DNA of 64,000 bases, taken from assembly GCF_011058165.1 (NCBI RefSeq), contig NZ_JAALEG010000006.1:1-64000 (forward strand), read 5' to 3'. The stretch comes from Rhodococcus aetherivorans (lineage in GTDB: Bacteria > Actinomycetota > Actinomycetes > Mycobacteriales > Mycobacteriaceae). How positions within the stretch are numbered: position 1 is the stretch's first letter; the number at the start of each line of letters is the position of its first letter. The translations under genes and the position numbers were made by a program. Positions 24,759-32,374 of the stretch are shown in pieces. Under the pieces are notes generated by a model. That model did not search any database. It was not told the DNA's origin and saw nothing but the letters and a program-made list of their open reading frames with translations.

Positions 24759-24852
24759 CACCCCGCGCGACGTCGCAGTGCTCGGCAGCGGTGGCGCCGG
24801 CCGGCCGGAACGGGCCGGCGGCGTCGCGCTCGAGAATTCGTTCCGGAGGTGA
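24751..24852 (+). pseudogene. N-terminal stub of FAD/NAD(P)-binding oxidoreductase
   Basis: A 33-codon frame begins [17 protein letters not shown], which resembles the first Rossmann strand and GxGxxG loop of Rv0449c-type FAD-dependent oxidoreductases, then degenerates ([16 protein letters not shown]) and stops. In mycobacteria that oxidoreductase, a DUF1365 gene, a cyclopropane-synthase-like gene and a DUF1295 gene lie just before sigK. Here they are absent, so this stub probably marks an internal deletion. The ATGCCTGA overlap with the hydrolase gene fits an old operon junction. Confidence 0.5.
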
Positions 24853-24977
24853 TCGCCTTGCTCGATTCGACTCTTGCCTCGCCCGCCGGCCCCGGCCGCC
24901 CGAACGGACCGGCCGAGGACGGCTTGAGCCGCCCGAATCGCCCGACTAGGCTTTCGCTCGATGAGCGGACAGGGCCG

Positions 24978-25553
24978 ATGACCGGCGTCGGCGGACGTAC
25001 CGACACACTCGATGCGCTGCTCGCGCGCGTGGCGGTGCAGGACGCGGCTGCATTCGCCGAGTTCTACGACCTGACCCGCGCCCGCGTGTACGGCATGATC
25101 CTGCGCGTCCTGCGCGATCCCGGCTACAGCGAGGAGACGGCGCAGGAGGTCTACCTGCAGGTCTGGCGTTCCGCCTCCGGTTTCGACGCCGCCCAGGGTT
25201 CGGCCCTGTCCTGGCTGATCACCCTGGCGCACCGCCGGGCCGTCGACCGGGTGCGGTCCGAGCAGTCCGGGGCCGACCGCGAGGCACGCTACGGCGCGAG
25301 CAACGTCGACGCGGCGTTCGACGTCGTCAGCGAGGAGGCGGCCCGGCGCGAGGACCGGCAGCAGGTCGCCCACTGTCTGGGCACGCTGACCGATCTGCAG
25401 CGTCGGTCCGTCGAACTCGCCTACTTCGGTGGGCTGACGTACCGCGAGGTGTCCGAACAACTTTCGGTCACGCTACCGACCGTGAAATCGAGAATCCGAG
25501 ACGGACTGCTCCGTCTACGCAAGTGTCTGGGGGTGCAGGGCGATGACGAGTGA
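24978..25553 (+). CDS. sigK: ECF sigma factor SigK
   Basis: This 191-aa ECF sigma factor has region 2 (about 15-85: [53 protein letters not shown]) and region 4 (about 130-185: [28 protein letters not shown]). It resembles mycobacterial SigK closely, including the start MTG...[12 protein letters not shown] 24978 is therefore chosen over the upstream GTG at 24849, although no strong Shine-Dalgarno sequence is visible. It directs transcription of the nearby fasciclin-lipocalin operon and probably of its own operon through CCATCC/CCGAA(T/C) promoters. It overlaps rskA by 11 bases, the usual coupling with its anti-sigma factor. Confidence 0.92.
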   Translation: MTGVGGRTDTLDALLARVAVQDAAAFAEFYDLTRARVYGMILRVLRDPGYSEETAQEVYLQVWRSASGFDAAQGSALSWLITLAHRRAVDRVRSEQSGADREARYGASNVDAAFDVVSEEAARREDRQQVAHCLGTLTDLQRRSVELAYFGGLTYREVSEQLSVTLPTVKSRIRDGLLRLRKCLGVQGDDE

Positions 25554-26295
25554 GGCCCGGCCCGGTTTCGGCGATGTGGACCGCGAACTGATCGACCTCG
25601 CGGTCGTGTACGCGCTCGACGCGGTGTCCGATGCCGAACGCCGCGACATCGAGTCCCGGGTGGCCGAAGCCGCTCCCGAGGTGGCGGCGGCGTTCGCCCG
25701 GGAGACGGCGGCCGTCCGGGAGACCATGGCCGTGGTGTCGGCGTCGACGGCCACCGAGCCGCCGGCCGGACTGCGCGAGCGTCTGCTGGACGCGATCGCC
25801 GCCGAATCCGGCCCGCAGGCGCCGCCCGTCGCACCGATCTCGCTGGACGAGCGGCGCGGCCGGCGCCGCAACTTCCTGCTCGCCGCGGCGGCCGCACTGC
25901 TGGTCGCCGTGGGTGGATTCGCCGTCGTCGCCCAGTTGCAGGAGGGCACCGCACCCACCTCGGCGCAGGTGTTCGCGGCGGAGGACGTGCGCACCACGTC
26001 GGGTGAGATCGAGGGCGGCGGAGTCGCCACGGTGGTGTACTCGAAGGAAGCCGACGCCGGGGTGCTGGTGATGAACAACGTGGCGCCGCCCGCCGAGGGC
26101 AGCGTCTACCAGATGTGGCTGATCACCCCCGAGGGCCCGGAGTCCGCGGGCATCATGGACGCCGAGGCGGTGGCGCCGTCCACCACGGCCGTCCTCGAGG
26201 GTGTCGGGCATTCGACCGCCCTGGCATTCAGCATCGAACCGCCGGGCGGGTCGGCGCAGCCGACGCAGATCTTCGCCCAACTGCCGCTGGGCTGA
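25543..26295 (+). CDS. rskA: anti-sigma-K factor RskA
   Basis: This 250-aa protein has a cytoplasmic anti-sigma domain (about 1-100, with LIDLAVVYALDAVSDAERRDIE), one transmembrane helix (about 106-127, FLLAAAAALLVAVGGFAVVA) and an extracytoplasmic RskA domain (about 135-250) containing VYQMWLITPEGPESAGIM. It holds SigK inactive at the membrane until regulated proteolysis releases it, as in mycobacteria. The 11-base overlap with sigK fits translational coupling. A MarR-type gene lies convergently downstream. Confidence 0.92.
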   Translation: MTSEARPGFGDVDRELIDLAVVYALDAVSDAERRDIESRVAEAAPEVAAAFARETAAVRETMAVVSASTATEPPAGLRERLLDAIAAESGPQAPPVAPISLDERRGRRRNFLLAAAAALLVAVGGFAVVAQLQEGTAPTSAQVFAAEDVRTTSGEIEGGGVATVVYSKEADAGVLVMNNVAPPAEGSVYQMWLITPEGPESAGIMDAEAVAPSTTAVLEGVGHSTALAFSIEPPGGSAQPTQIFAQLPLG

Positions 26296-26330
26296 CCCGG
26301 GGGACGGAATCGCCCGCACCTCGCGGCGGC

Positions 26331-26750
26331 TCAGCGCTGTGCCGATCGGACCAGTTCGATCAGAAGGGAGCGCAAGGTGGCGGGGTCGGACACCACCGCG
26401 GTCGGCTGCGCATCGGTGCGCTCGAGTTCGATCATCGCCCGGTACAGCTCGTACCCCGATTCGGTGATCCGGACGCGCATGCGCCGCTCGTCGGCGGGAT
26501 CGACGGTGCGCGTGGCGAATCCGGACCGCTCGAGGTGCTCGACGGTCCGGCTCATCGTCTGGTCGGTCACGCGGCAGGCCCGGGCGATCTCCCGCTGGGA
26601 GCGCGGACCGTCGGCGATCGTGTGCAGGGCCACCAGCCCGGCGTGGGTGAGACCGTGGGCGCGCAGAGTCGATTCCCAGGCCTGCTCCACCAGCCGGGCG
26701 GCCGTGGACAGCAGCCGGCCGGTCGGCCAGCTCTCGAGATCGTCGGTCAT
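26331..26750 (-). CDS. MarR family transcriptional regulator
   Basis: This 139-aa protein has the MarR winged-helix fold: helix LVEQAWESTLRAHGLTHAGLVALHTIA, the recognition region RSQREIARACRVTDQTMSRTVEHLERSG and the wing VDPADERRMRVRIT. MarR regulators respond to phenolic or antibiotic-like ligands. ATG 26750 is used because AAAGG lies 7 bases upstream; a second ATG at 26765 is possible. It is divergent from an MMPL transporter gene 74 bases away, so it probably represses that pump and itself. Confidence 0.85.
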   Translation of the reverse strand: MTDDLESWPTGRLLSTAARLVEQAWESTLRAHGLTHAGLVALHTIADGPRSQREIARACRVTDQTMSRTVEHLERSGFATRTVDPADERRMRVRITESGYELYRAMIELERTDAQPTAVVSDPATLRSLLIELVRSAQR

Positions 26751-26771
26751 GAGATACCTTTTCACTATTGT

Positions 26772-26783
26772 TCAGCTAGCTGA
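26772..26783. promoter_or_regulatory. candidate MarR operator
   Basis: A 12-bp perfect palindrome TCAGCTAGCTGA lies in an AT-richer stretch between the divergent MarR and MMPL genes. It can be extended by imperfectly matching flanks (GTT...AAC). Placement suits repression of both genes. Confidence 0.5.
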
Positions 26784-26824
26784 GTAACCTGGGCTCGGCG
26801 TACTCGCATTCTCCTGGAGGAAGA

Positions 26825-28897
26825 TTGAACACCGTCACCGCGCCGGCGCGTTCACCTCGTCGCATCCGCTGGCTGCTGCCGGCGCTGCTGCTCATCGCGT
26901 GGCTCGCGATCGCCGGCGCCGGCGGTCCCTTCGCCGGCAAGCTCAGCGAAGTCCAGCAGAACGACAACAGCTCGTTCCTCCCGGCCTCCGCGGAATCCAC
27001 CCGGGCGGGCGAGCTCTATGCGGACTTCACCGACACCCGGTACGTGCCCGCGATCGTCGTCGCCGAACGCCCCTCCGGCATCACCCCCGACGACCTCGCC
27101 TACCTCGCGGGGGCGTCGGCCGGCCCGCCGCCGGTCCCGTCGCAGGACGGTCAGGCCGCGCGGATGATCGTGCCGATCGACAGCACCGGAGAGGTCGGGG
27201 ACGCCGTCGACGAACTGCGCGCCGAGCTTGCCGATCCGCCCGAGGGGCTGACGATCTACGTCACCGGTCCCGCCGGGCAGATCGCCGATCTGACGACGGC
27301 GTTCGAGGGCATCGACGGCCTGCTGCTGCTGGTCGCCGGTGGGGTGGTGCTGCTGATCCTCGTCGTCGTCTACCGCAGTCCCCTGCTGCCGTTCGTGGTG
27401 ATCCTCTCGGCGGTGTTCGCCCTCGCGCTGGCGAGCCTGCTCGTGTACCTGCTGGCCGACGCCGACGTCATCGCCCTCAACGGACAGAGCCAGGGCATCC
27501 TGTTCATCCTCGTCTTCGGCGCCGCGACCGACTATGCGCTGCTGCTGGTGTCCCGCTACCGCGAGGAACTGCGCCTCGAACAGGACCGGTTCGCCGCGAT
27601 GCGCACCGCGTGGCGGGCCACGCTGGAACCGATCGCCGCGTCGGCGGGCACCGTCATCGCCGGCGTGCTGTGCCTGTTGCTGTCCGACCTGAACTCCAAC
27701 CGCGGCCTCGGCCCCGTCGCCGCGATCGGCATCGTCGCCTCGTTCGTCGCCTCCATGACGTTCCTGCCGTCCGCACTGGTGCTCCTCGGCCGGGCCGCGT
27801 TCTGGCCGAAGCGGCCGACGGCCGACCCCGACGCCGATCGGGACGACCTGGCGTCGGCGCACCGGTTCTGGAACGGGCTCGCACAGCGGGTCGGCGCCCA
27901 TCCGCGGCGGATCTGGGTGGTGTCGAGCCTCGTCCTCGTCGGCTTCGCGATGCTGCTGCCGCAGTTCAAGGCCGACGGCGTCGCCCAGTCGGAGATCTTC
28001 CTGCTCGAGACCGACTACGTGACCGGCCAGGAGATGCTCGGCAGGCACTTCGACGCCGGCACCGGCTCCCCCACCGTGATCATCACCCGCGAGTCCGCGG
28101 CCGGCGACGTCGCCGCCGCCGCCCGCGTCGAGGGCGTCACCGAGGTGGCGCCGGTGACCGGCCCGGACGGTGCGACGACCGTCGTCGACGGCCGCGTCGC
28201 GCTGCAGGCGACCCTCTCGGATCCCGCCGACTCGCCGGCCGCCGAGAACACCGTCGAGCGCATCCGCGACGCGGTCGGCGGAGTGCCGGGGGCCGAGGCC
28301 CTCGTGGGCGGGACCACGGCGGTCGATCTGGACACCAAGAACACCGCCACCCGCGACCGCACGGTGATCATTCCCGTCGTCATCGCGGTGGTGCTGCTGA
28401 TCCTGATACTGCTGCTGCGGGCACTCGTCGCGCCGGTGCTGCTGATGCTGACGGTCGTCGTGTCCTTCGCGGCGACCCTCGGCGTGTCGTCGCTGGTCTT
28501 CGACCATCTGCTCGGGTTCCCCGGCGCCGACCCGGTGGTGCCGCTGTTCGGCTTCGTCTTCCTCGTCGCGCTGGGCATCGACTACAACATCTTCCTGATG
28601 ACCCGGGTGCGGGAGGAGAGCGCCCGGGTGGGCACCCGGCGCGGCACGCTGCGGGCCCTGACCGTGACCGGCGGGGTGATCACCTCCGCAGGCATCGTCC
28701 TGGCCGCGACGTTCTCGGCGCTGGCGGTGATCCCGCTGCTGTTCCTCGCGCAGATCGCGTTCATCGTCGCGTTCGGCGTGCTGCTCGACGCACTGCTGGT
28801 CCGGTCGCTGCTCGTGCCGGCACTGACGATCGACATCGGAAAGCGGATCTGGTGGCCGAGCACGCTCGCGCGCAGGGAACCGGAGGAGGTGGGCTGA
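26825..28897 (+). CDS. MMPL/RND-family transporter
   Basis: This 690-aa membrane protein has the MMPL layout: TM1 near residues 16-32, a first periplasmic domain (about 35-155), five TM helices (about 160-330) with GAATDYALLLVSRYREEL, a second periplasmic domain (about 360-510), and five more TMs (about 515-675) with the family motif GIDYNIFLMTRVREE. MMPL proteins export lipids or drugs using the proton gradient. The start is TTG with GGAGG 6 bases upstream. The adjacent MarR gene suggests inducible drug or lipid efflux. It is shorter than mycobacterial MmpL3-type proteins. Confidence 0.9.
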   Translation: MNTVTAPARSPRRIRWLLPALLLIAWLAIAGAGGPFAGKLSEVQQNDNSSFLPASAESTRAGELYADFTDTRYVPAIVVAERPSGITPDDLAYLAGASAGPPPVPSQDGQAARMIVPIDSTGEVGDAVDELRAELADPPEGLTIYVTGPAGQIADLTTAFEGIDGLLLLVAGGVVLLILVVVYRSPLLPFVVILSAVFALALASLLVYLLADADVIALNGQSQGILFILVFGAATDYALLLVSRYREELRLEQDRFAAMRTAWRATLEPIAASAGTVIAGVLCLLLSDLNSNRGLGPVAAIGIVASFVASMTFLPSALVLLGRAAFWPKRPTADPDADRDDLASAHRFWNGLAQRVGAHPRRIWVVSSLVLVGFAMLLPQFKADGVAQSEIFLLETDYVTGQEMLGRHFDAGTGSPTVIITRESAAGDVAAAARVEGVTEVAPVTGPDGATTVVDGRVALQATLSDPADSPAAENTVERIRDAVGGVPGAEALVGGTTAVDLDTKNTATRDRTVIIPVVIAVVLLILILLLRALVAPVLLMLTVVVSFAATLGVSSLVFDHLLGFPGADPVVPLFGFVFLVALGIDYNIFLMTRVREESARVGTRRGTLRALTVTGGVITSAGIVLAATFSALAVIPLLFLAQIAFIVAFGVLLDALLVRSLLVPALTIDIGKRIWWPSTLARREPEEVG

Positions 28898-29018
28898 CAC
28901 GGCCGGCCTGGTTGCTCACCCGTACCGAGTTCGGGTGGAATCGACACGACGCAGCGCGCGAAGGCACGGAGAACGACCTCCGGCCGTACCGACGCGCTCG
29001 AGAAGGAGACAGCTCGCG

Positions 29019-29372
29019 ATGCAGATCCAGCTCAACAAGGACAGCCACATCCAGATCGACGACGACATCGCCCGTCGCCTCGAGGAGGAGTTGGAGTCCG
29101 CACTGAACCGGTTCGCCGACCGGATCACCCGGGTGGAGATCCACCTCAGCGACGAGAACGCGGACAAGTTCGGCACCACGGACAAGCGTTGTCTCCTCGA
29201 GGCGCGGATCGCCGGCCAGCAACCGATCGCGGTCACCCACAACGCGGGATCGGTGAAGGAGGCCTTCGACGGCGCCGTGCACCGCCTCCGCAGCCTGCTC
29301 GATTCCAAGCTCGGCCGCTCGACCGACCACAAGGGCGGCCCCTCCATCCGTCACATGGAGGTCGACGAGTAG
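29019..29372 (+). CDS. HPF/RaiA family ribosome-associated protein
   Basis: This 117-aa protein resembles ribosome hibernation factors and sigma-54 modulation proteins: DIARRLEEELESALNRFADRITRVEIHLSDEN followed by CLLEARIAGQQPIAVTHNAG and VKEAFDGAVHRLRSLLDSKLGR. It lacks the long C-terminal domain of long HPF, so it is the short type. It would bind the 30S decoding region and silence ribosomes under stress. AAGGAGA upstream supports the ATG at 29019. A strong hairpin follows 84 bases after the stop. Confidence 0.82.
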   Translation: MQIQLNKDSHIQIDDDIARRLEEELESALNRFADRITRVEIHLSDENADKFGTTDKRCLLEARIAGQQPIAVTHNAGSVKEAFDGAVHRLRSLLDSKLGRSTDHKGGPSIRHMEVDE

Positions 29373-29456
29373 ACGACTCTCCCGGGAGTCGTCGGGACGA
29401 GAATCGCCGCGCCGCAGTTCCTCGTTCCGCACGGTCGACCGTTCAGGACGGCACGA

Positions 29457-29497
29457 CGTGTCCCGCAACACCGCCCCCGACGGCATTGCGGGACACG
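29457..29497 (+). terminator. hairpin terminator after HPF-like gene
   Basis: Perfect 12-bp arms CGTGTCCCGCAA / TTGCGGGACACG with a 17-base loop lie between the HPF-like gene and a convergent microprotein gene, and may terminate both. Confidence 0.65.
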
Positions 29498-29565
29498 CCG
29501 GGGGCCGCCGACCCGGCACGGCAGGTATCGCCGGCGCGGACACGACCCCCCGGGACCGAGCGTGT

Positions 29566-29655
29566 TCAGCTCAACCCGACACCGAGACCGAACGTCACGC
29601 TCAGCCACTTGAGGAACGCGCTGAATGCGACGCCCAGATCGAATCCGGCAGACAT
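29566..29655 (-). CDS. 29-aa amphipathic microprotein
   Basis: A 29-codon minus-strand frame begins at ATG 29655 with AAGGAGA 5 bases upstream and ends with TGA at 29566. The peptide (MSAGFDLGVAFSAFLKW, then LSVTFGLGVGLS) is Gly- and Phe-rich and amphipathic with no charged cluster. It resembles in style the tiny channel-forming envelope peptides of corynebacteria (PorA/PorH), but homology cannot be claimed. It is too short for routine gene calling; the strong ribosome binding site is the main support. Confidence 0.5.
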   Translation of the reverse strand: MSAGFDLGVAFSAFLKWLSVTFGLGVGLS

Positions 29656-29940
29656 CGGACTCTCCTTCACCCTCGAAGATCCCGACCCGACCCCAGTGTA
29701 TTACCCTCGAAAGAGTCACACCACCAACGGATTTCGGGCAAATACCCCGGAGGGGACTTCTCGGGCGGTGGCGCGTGCTACGGCCCGAACCCCCACCACC
29801 TCGAAAACGGCGCGTCTCCGGCGGCACCGCCACCGCGGGCGGGCACCGACGCCGGGCGCCGTTCCGGCGAACTGGACTTTATTTTTTTGTTGGGTATGGT
29901 CGTGGCCAGTTTGCGATTGCCGATTCGGAAAGGATTGACA

Positions 29941-30063
29941 ATGGCCGCCAAGCCCGCCGTCAAGAGTTCCAAACAGTCCGCCCGCACCCTGAAGGAGCGG
30001 CGCGCGGAAAAACGAGCCAAGGCGCTCGAGTCCACCCAGTTCCTCCGCAAGCGGAAGAGCTGA
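29941..30063 (+). CDS. small basic protein, 40 aa
   Basis: This very basic 40-aa protein (MAAKPAVKSSKQSARTLKER, then RAEKRAKALESTQFLRKRKS) is preceded by AAAGGA about 7 bases before the ATG. The composition suggests nucleic-acid or ribosome binding. The upstream leader is AT-rich (TTTATTTTTTTG near 29878), which may carry a strong promoter. Two more small genes follow on the same strand. Function is unknown. Confidence 0.6.
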   Translation: MAAKPAVKSSKQSARTLKERRAEKRAKALESTQFLRKRKS

Positions 30064-30094
30064 CCGCGGATCGACGACGACCGATCCGAACGAA

Positions 30095-30298
30095 ATGGAT
30101 TTCACAACAACAGTTCTCGAGAGACTCTACGCGCAGCTCGGAATCGAGATCGCCCTCGTGGACCCCGGGGACGAATTCCTTCCGGGATATCACCGGGGAA
30201 TTCGGACCGCGCGACTGTACGTCCTCGACGAATTGGCTCGCCATTCCGCACTGCCTGCCACCATCAGAAAAACGACGAGAGAATCGCATCTCCCATGA
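30095..30298 (+). CDS. hypothetical small protein, 67 aa
   Basis: This protein (start MDFTTTVLERLYAQLGIEIA) contains a short acidic helix and a stretch with aromatic residues (PGYHRGIRTARLYVLDELARH). I do not recognise it. It follows the 40-aa basic protein gene by 31 bases, and its stop overlaps the start of the next gene (ATGA), so it belongs to a small operon. Third-position GC is lower than in neighbours. Confidence 0.5.
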   Translation: MDFTTTVLERLYAQLGIEIALVDPGDEFLPGYHRGIRTARLYVLDELARHSALPATIRKTTRESHLP

Positions 30299-30453
30299 AC
30301 ACGGCACAGCACGCGCTCGGGAGAATTCGAGCGAACCTGGAAAATGATCTGGAGACACTCGCCCGCGCCGAGCACACCCGCGGGTTCCGCCGGGGACTGC
30401 GCGAGGCGTTGACTCGCGTGACGGAACTCGAGGACGCCACCGCCGCGGGCTGA
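30295..30453 (+). CDS. hypothetical small protein, 52 aa
   Basis: This 52-aa protein (MNTAQHALGRIRANLENDLE..., ending TELEDATAAG) appears fully helical and could form a coiled coil or dimer. It overlaps the preceding gene by ATGA and is followed by a very strong terminator, so it closes a three-gene unit of microproteins (29941-30453). The function is not known. Confidence 0.55.
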   Translation: MNTAQHALGRIRANLENDLETLARAEHTRGFRRGLREALTRVTELEDATAAG

Positions 30454-30465
30454 CCCTCCGGATCC

Positions 30466-30508
30466 CTCCGCCCCGGCCCGGGCGCTGCGTCCCCGGGCCG
30501 GGGCGGAG
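30466..30508 (+). terminator. very strong GC hairpin terminator
   Basis: Perfect 17-bp arms (30466-30482 and 30492-30508) enclose a 9-base loop, 12 bases after the stop of the 52-aa gene. No T-run follows. Confidence 0.8.
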
Positions 30509-30591
30509 CGCTTCGCGCCGGAGGCGCCGACCTCGTCACCGTGCCGAAAGCGAAGAATCAGATGCCGCGCCGGTATACCGATGTTGTTGCC

Positions 30592-32043
30592 ATGCATGCC
30601 GAACCGATGCCGTCCCCGGCTCGGGCCGGGGTGCTGAAGGTGATGTTCCTGCCGCTGGACGTCGCAGCGAGCAGGCTTCCTCCCGCCGCCGTTCCCGCCG
30701 TTGCCGGCACGGAGCCGTTCCTCCCGGCACGCATAGCCGACGCGCCCGGTGCCGATCACGTCGAGCGGGCACCGAGCCTGCTGGCGTTCCGGCACCTCAC
30801 GGATCCCGGCGACGGCCCCGTCGCCTTCGGACCGGTCCGGCGTCCGGCGGCGGACACTCCACCGTCGGCGCCCGGCCGGACCCGTGTCGGCGCGCCCGGC
30901 GCGTGTGCGTCCCTGTGGGAGGTGCCCGGCGGCGGACTGGTGCTGGTGTGCGAGGAGTTGACCGCCGAGGCGCCCGGCACCGTGCTGACCTGGCACAGCG
31001 ATCCCCTCTTCGACGGTGCCGACACCGGATTCCGTCGTGCGCTCGACGCATTTCTGGCGCCGTTCCGGGTGACCGCCGATGCCGGCCTGGTCGACGTGTT
31101 CCCCCGGCTCGACACCCGGCTGCCCGACCCCGCAGTGTACCGCCCGCTCCGCGAGGTGGTCGTTCGCACCGCTCGTCCGCTTGCGGCCGAGCGCACCGTC
31201 GAGGGACTGGTCGTGGAGGTCGCCGGGGACGGGTCCGATGCGGTGCGCCGGCTCGTCGGACCTCCCCGCTCCGGCACCCTCGCCGACGGGGTGTCGCGGG
31301 CATCCGGACGGTTGCGCATCTGGCATCCGGAACCGTTGGCCGATGCGCCGGTGCGGGCCGGGGCGCGGCTGGGCGTCCGCGACGACGCCCGGGCGATGCT
31401 GGTCGATCTCGGCGCCGCAGACCGTCACGGTTACCTTGGGGACGGCACCCGCGAAATGCTCTACCACCTGATCTGCTGGGTCGGCGCCCGGGCACACCTG
31501 CACACCGATCGGCGCCGGCTGCTCGGGCACCTGCGCACCCACCGCTCACACGACCGTGCGCAGCTCCTCACCGCGCTCGACGAGGTGGCCGACGTGCGTG
31601 CGCGCCTGGTCGAGGTGGCGCTGTTGTGCGCTCCCCCCGACGACGCGCCGGGACGGATCGCGCCGACGCGGTTGCGCTCGCTGCTCGCACACCGGGCGAG
31701 CGCGGAGATCGACGGGGCACGAGCCGAGTTGACCGAGCTGTGCGCCACCGCCGACCTGGTGCTGCACCGGCGCCTGCACACCGCTCGCCCCCGGCCGCAG
31801 CCGCTGCCCGCCGCGCCCGCCGTCCTGTCGGCGATCGCACTTCCGGCAGCGGCGACGGCGGCGCTGCTCGTCCCGCTGCAGCATCTGCACCCCCCGGCGC
31901 TCGTGCCGGCCGCCGTGTCCGCCGCCCTGGCCGTGGCGTTCCTGGCGGCGCCGCGACGAGATGGTGATGCCGCCGGACTCGTGCCGTTCCGGCGTCGGGA
32001 CCCGCGGGCGCTGCGCCGCAGGGACGCCGGACCCGGGGTGTAA
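30592..32043 (+). CDS. unassigned protein with two C-terminal TM helices
   Basis: I do not recognise this roughly 483-aa protein. It has a long soluble N-terminal part (about 1-330), an Arg/Leu-rich helical segment with repeated acid-base pattern (about 300-400), then two closely spaced hydrophobic helices (about 415-433 and 440-460) and a short basic tail. This topology, a soluble domain, long helices and two C-terminal TMs, recalls CorA-type channels, but no GMN-like loop is present. The start is uncertain: GTG 30541, ATG 30562 and ATG 30592 are all in frame, and coding bias becomes clear only near the last. It lies just upstream of the potassium-transport locus on the same strand. Confidence 0.6.
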   Translation: MHAEPMPSPARAGVLKVMFLPLDVAASRLPPAAVPAVAGTEPFLPARIADAPGADHVERAPSLLAFRHLTDPGDGPVAFGPVRRPAADTPPSAPGRTRVGAPGACASLWEVPGGGLVLVCEELTAEAPGTVLTWHSDPLFDGADTGFRRALDAFLAPFRVTADAGLVDVFPRLDTRLPDPAVYRPLREVVVRTARPLAAERTVEGLVVEVAGDGSDAVRRLVGPPRSGTLADGVSRASGRLRIWHPEPLADAPVRAGARLGVRDDARAMLVDLGAADRHGYLGDGTREMLYHLICWVGARAHLHTDRRRLLGHLRTHRSHDRAQLLTALDEVADVRARLVEVALLCAPPDDAPGRIAPTRLRSLLAHRASAEIDGARAELTELCATADLVLHRRLHTARPRPQPLPAAPAVLSAIALPAAATAALLVPLQHLHPPALVPAAVSAALAVAFLAAPRRDGDAAGLVPFRRRDPRALRRRDAGPGV

Positions 32044-32049
32044 AGAATT

Positions 32050-32078
32050 CGTCAGGACATCGGCCGCGGGCGTCAAGA
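32050..32078 (+). promoter_or_regulatory. possible KdpE direct-repeat site
   Basis: Direct repeats CGTCAGGA (32050-32057) and CGTCAAGA (32071-32078) are spaced 21 bases apart, two helical turns, about 100 bases before the first small gene of the kdp locus. OmpR-type regulators such as KdpE bind direct repeats, so this is a weak candidate operator. Confidence 0.25.
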
Positions 32079-32176
32079 TTCCGTATGGATCGCGGTCCGC
32101 GGACGGGCGCGGTGCGACAGTGTGGTGCGGGGCGCCGATCGGCGCCTGATTCGTGTCTACGACAAGGGAAGACGAC

Positions 32177-32272
32177 ATGGCCGACACCGCGTACGTGGTG
32201 CTGATCCTGGCAGGGTTCCTGGTATGCGCTCTGGTCCTGCGCGCGCTGCATGTGCGAGGTGAGAGCCGATGA
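32177..32272 (+). CDS. 31-aa membrane microprotein preceding kdpF
   Basis: This single-TM peptide (MADTAYVVLILAGFLVCAL, then VLRALHVRGESR) overlaps the kdpF start by ATGA. It has the same size and topology as KdpF but lacks the PERF-like end. It may be a KdpF duplicate or a separate small subunit or regulator of the Kdp pump. It follows GGGAAGACGAC, a modest ribosome binding sequence. The tight coupling is the main reason to accept it. Confidence 0.6.
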   Translation: MADTAYVVLILAGFLVCALVLRALHVRGESR

Positions 32273-32367
32273 CCTGGGCAGGGGTGGCGAGCGTCGCGCT
32301 CGTCGTGCTCACGACGGCACTGGTGGTGTACCTGCTGATCGCGCTGCTCGATCCGGAGAGGTTCTGA
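32269..32367 (+). CDS. kdpF: K(+)-transporting ATPase subunit KdpF
   Basis: This 32-aa single-TM peptide ends with the KdpF signature VYLLIALLDPERF. KdpF stabilises the KdpFABC complex in the membrane. It starts within the stop codon of the preceding microprotein gene and ends 7 bases before kdpA. Confidence 0.85.
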   Translation: MTWAGVASVALVVLTTALVVYLLIALLDPERF

Positions 32368-32374
32368 CGATCCG

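Noticed and set aside
32050-32078. Firm assignment of the KdpE operator.
   Set aside because: The direct repeats are short and their match to a known KdpE site could not be established; listed at low confidence.
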